DNA of 64,000 nt from Fragum whitleyi. Its lineage: Eukaryota; Mollusca; Bivalvia; Cardiida; Cardiidae. The stretch is taken from the NCBI GenBank assembly GCA_948146395.1, contig OX411544.1, forward strand, positions 92,132,901 to 92,196,900, given 5' to 3'. Shown here in pieces: positions 52,901 through 55,900 of the stretch (its first letter is position 1; each line of letters starts with the position of its first letter). The notes beneath the pieces were generated by a model. That model was not told the DNA's origin. It saw only the letters and a list, made by a program, of their open reading frames with translations, and did no database searches. The position numbers and the translations under genes were made by a program.

Positions 52901-55900
52901 GTTGAATTTCAAGAATTTTGACAATTTTGCGGTAAAATTTGGGTCATATTTTATGTATTTTAAACAGAATATATTTTATGTATTTTAAACAGAATATAAA
53001 ATTTGTGCTCATAAAATACAGAATTTATTATACTCGTCATCTAAAACAGATAAAAACTCGGCGCAGCCTCGTTTTTATCTGTTTATAGATGACTCGTTTA
53101 ATAAATTCGGTATTCAATGACCACTCATTCAATATCCTCTATATATTTCATTGAGTATAAAATAGAAGCTATATTTTCACATGTGGCAAAGCTATTGTTG
53201 TTCACGAAATAAAATATCAATCAATATTACTTGAAAACAAATAAAAAAAAATGATGCTAAAGAGAGACAAAAATCGGTGCCTCTGTGCAAAACAGTTGTA
53301 AGTGACCATATGTTTATTGGCAGTTATAACTGTATTGAACTGAGCCATGGGGGTCCGAAAATTTAAGTACAATTTTCTAAAAGCATGCCATGTTGCAATT
53401 TGGTTGCTATGCAATGTTCAATATGAGGTCACTTTTTGGGCTCCCCCCAAGAAAATGTTACATAGGATGAAATGAACAAAAGCAGGTTTCAAGCTTTTGA
53501 TAATTTCACTGGTTACCCTGTAAGTTTAATGTGATTCCTTATAGGGCAGAAAAATGTTATCTAGATAAAAAAAAAATAAAACAATGAAATTGTGACATAT
53601 ATATTATTTTGGGGGGGGGTGATAAAAATGTCTTGATTACAGCTTGAATTAGGTAAAGATTCATAGATTTGATTCCCCTATCAAATTAAACAAAAAACAA
53701 GAAAAAAATAATACCTGGTTCCTTCAAAAAAAATGATTAACATCCTGCCAAAGCAATGAAGTTTATTTTTGAATTGAAACAAGATTTTAGTTTAAAAGCA
53801 TATAATGTATTTGATCTTATGATAGCACCCTCCCTAAAAGTAGAACCTCTACATTTTTAGCTCGGCTGTTTTCGGAGAAAACCCGAGGTATTGCTATAGC
53901 CTCCGTGTTGTCGTTGGCGTCGTCGTCGTGCGAAAACTTTTACATTTTGTTATATCTCTGGTTCTACTGAAGGCATTTGCTTGAAACTTGGCACACATGT
54001 TCACCATCAAAAGAGCAACCTATACTATTAAGGGGGATAACTCTAGATGCATTTTGTGCAAATTATGCCCCTTTTTCGACTTAGAATTTTTTCCTACCAT
54101 CCAGCACTCGACAGCCGAGCGTAGGCACCCGTAGGCGGTGCTCTTGTTTACTAAGAAAACCTACTTCAAATGCCTAAAGTTTAGGAACCTTTTGAGACTT
54201 CTAATTTGTGATGAATTTCCTCTTAACAATCATCGATATGATTGTTCCAAGGAAATTTACCTCAAATAAAAGGGAAAAGGGCCCAAAAGACATCAATTTT
54301 ATTGATTTTAAGCTCATCTATTTCGGAGAAAACCAGAGGTATTGCTATAGCCTTGGTGTTGTTGTCGTCATAGTCGTTGGTGTTGTCGTCATCGTCGTCG
54401 TGCGAAAACTTTGACATTTTGTGATATCTCTGAAGGCATTCACTTGAAACTTGGCTCACATCTCATCATCAAAAGAGCAACCTTTACTTTCAAGGGGGAT
54501 AAATCTAGATGCATTTTATGCAAATTATGCCCCTTTTTTACTTGGATTTTTTTGACCATCCAGCACTCAACAGCTGAGCGTAGGCACCCATAGGTGGTGC
54601 TCTTGTTTAAATCAGATAATGCATACTAAATAAAAGCTCCCCTACAAGGTTACGTATGGCACATGATTTTTCAAATAAAAGAAATGTCATAAAAGTTCCT
54701 TTCAATGTAAGCAAGCATGCATAATCTTGTAAGTTTATTTATAGTGTTCAATTTTATTTCAGTCAAAGTTCTTCTACTTTCAAAGGGGACCAGAAAATTA
54801 CTCAGGGTAAGTGGGCGAAAAAGTTTATTATAAACATATTCCTATTGATAATATTTGTTATTCATTGGTTTTGTATATGTCTGACCAACATTTAGTTTAC
54901 ACGAATTTATTTTAGTGAGATTGTGACGAAGGCTTAAGCTTAGAGAATTGCTCTCGAACACTCAATCCTGATGTTTTCACATCCCTGAGAGAGAGGCAGT
55001 GGTTTAAATCCACTGCTATCCAATTCTACAGCTGGGTGAACAGAAATAGTTGATCTGCCTTTGTATTTAGTTGATAAAATAAATATATGGACAGTAATCA
55101 TCAGGTACTCGAATACCCGTGAGTAACGAAATCTCTGGTGCAAAGTTTCTACGCGTCCCAGCCCTACTAGCTTACTATGACTGAAAAACTTCACCAAAAG
55201 GTGAATCTCTTAAGCCAGATGAATAGCAGGAAGTGAACTCAAATAGGCTACCATAATACTTGTGGAAAAATTATACTCTAAGTCTATGGTAAGATGCTCC
55301 AGCTATCATTATATAATTGAAATATTATTGATAGATGTATTTTACCCAAATAGGTTGAAAACAAATAGTAAGTTTTGCTGTCATTTTCTTGTTCCATTTC
55401 TCTAGGCTTAGTCAACTTTCTTTGTTTTATTTGTCGATGAATAAGATTCCGTCTTATATCTGATTTTCTTTCCAGATCCATTTGCAAGTCTTCAAGAAGC
55501 TACCAATCAGATGAATTTGTATTGTAGAAAAGCTATTCAAGCATATCATGCAGTGAGTTATTTTTTATTGTGAAAATATTTTGTGGAAAAAATAATTTGT
55601 GTTATACTGCACACACAACAAAGAAAATTGATAGTGCTTATTTTTTGTTCAGTTTTTCCAAGTTTCAATCCTATAGTGTGTTAATATGCAGGAAATTATG
55701 TTGATTAATTTGATAAGGTAGATTCACTTTAATGTCCTTATCTTTGCAGATTCAAGATGACCGATCTAAGGCAGCTAGAAAACATTTATATGACCATTCT
55801 ATGGCCATGACCAAATTGCTATCAGACACTCTTGGAACGCCATGTTTCCATGACAACCAACCTACCATAAACATACCCAAGGACAAATATGATGCACTCA

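Larger units (their letters stand above)
53822..54660. mobile_element. Palindromic MITE, family P, split twice
   Basis: The pieces 53822-53857, 54148-54310 and 54607-54660 together align with the reverse complement of 8115-8416 ('agcaccctccctaa', 'gatgaatttcctcttaacaa', 'aatgcatactaaataaaagc'). Both gaps hold family A elements in the same orientation. Confidence 0.85.
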
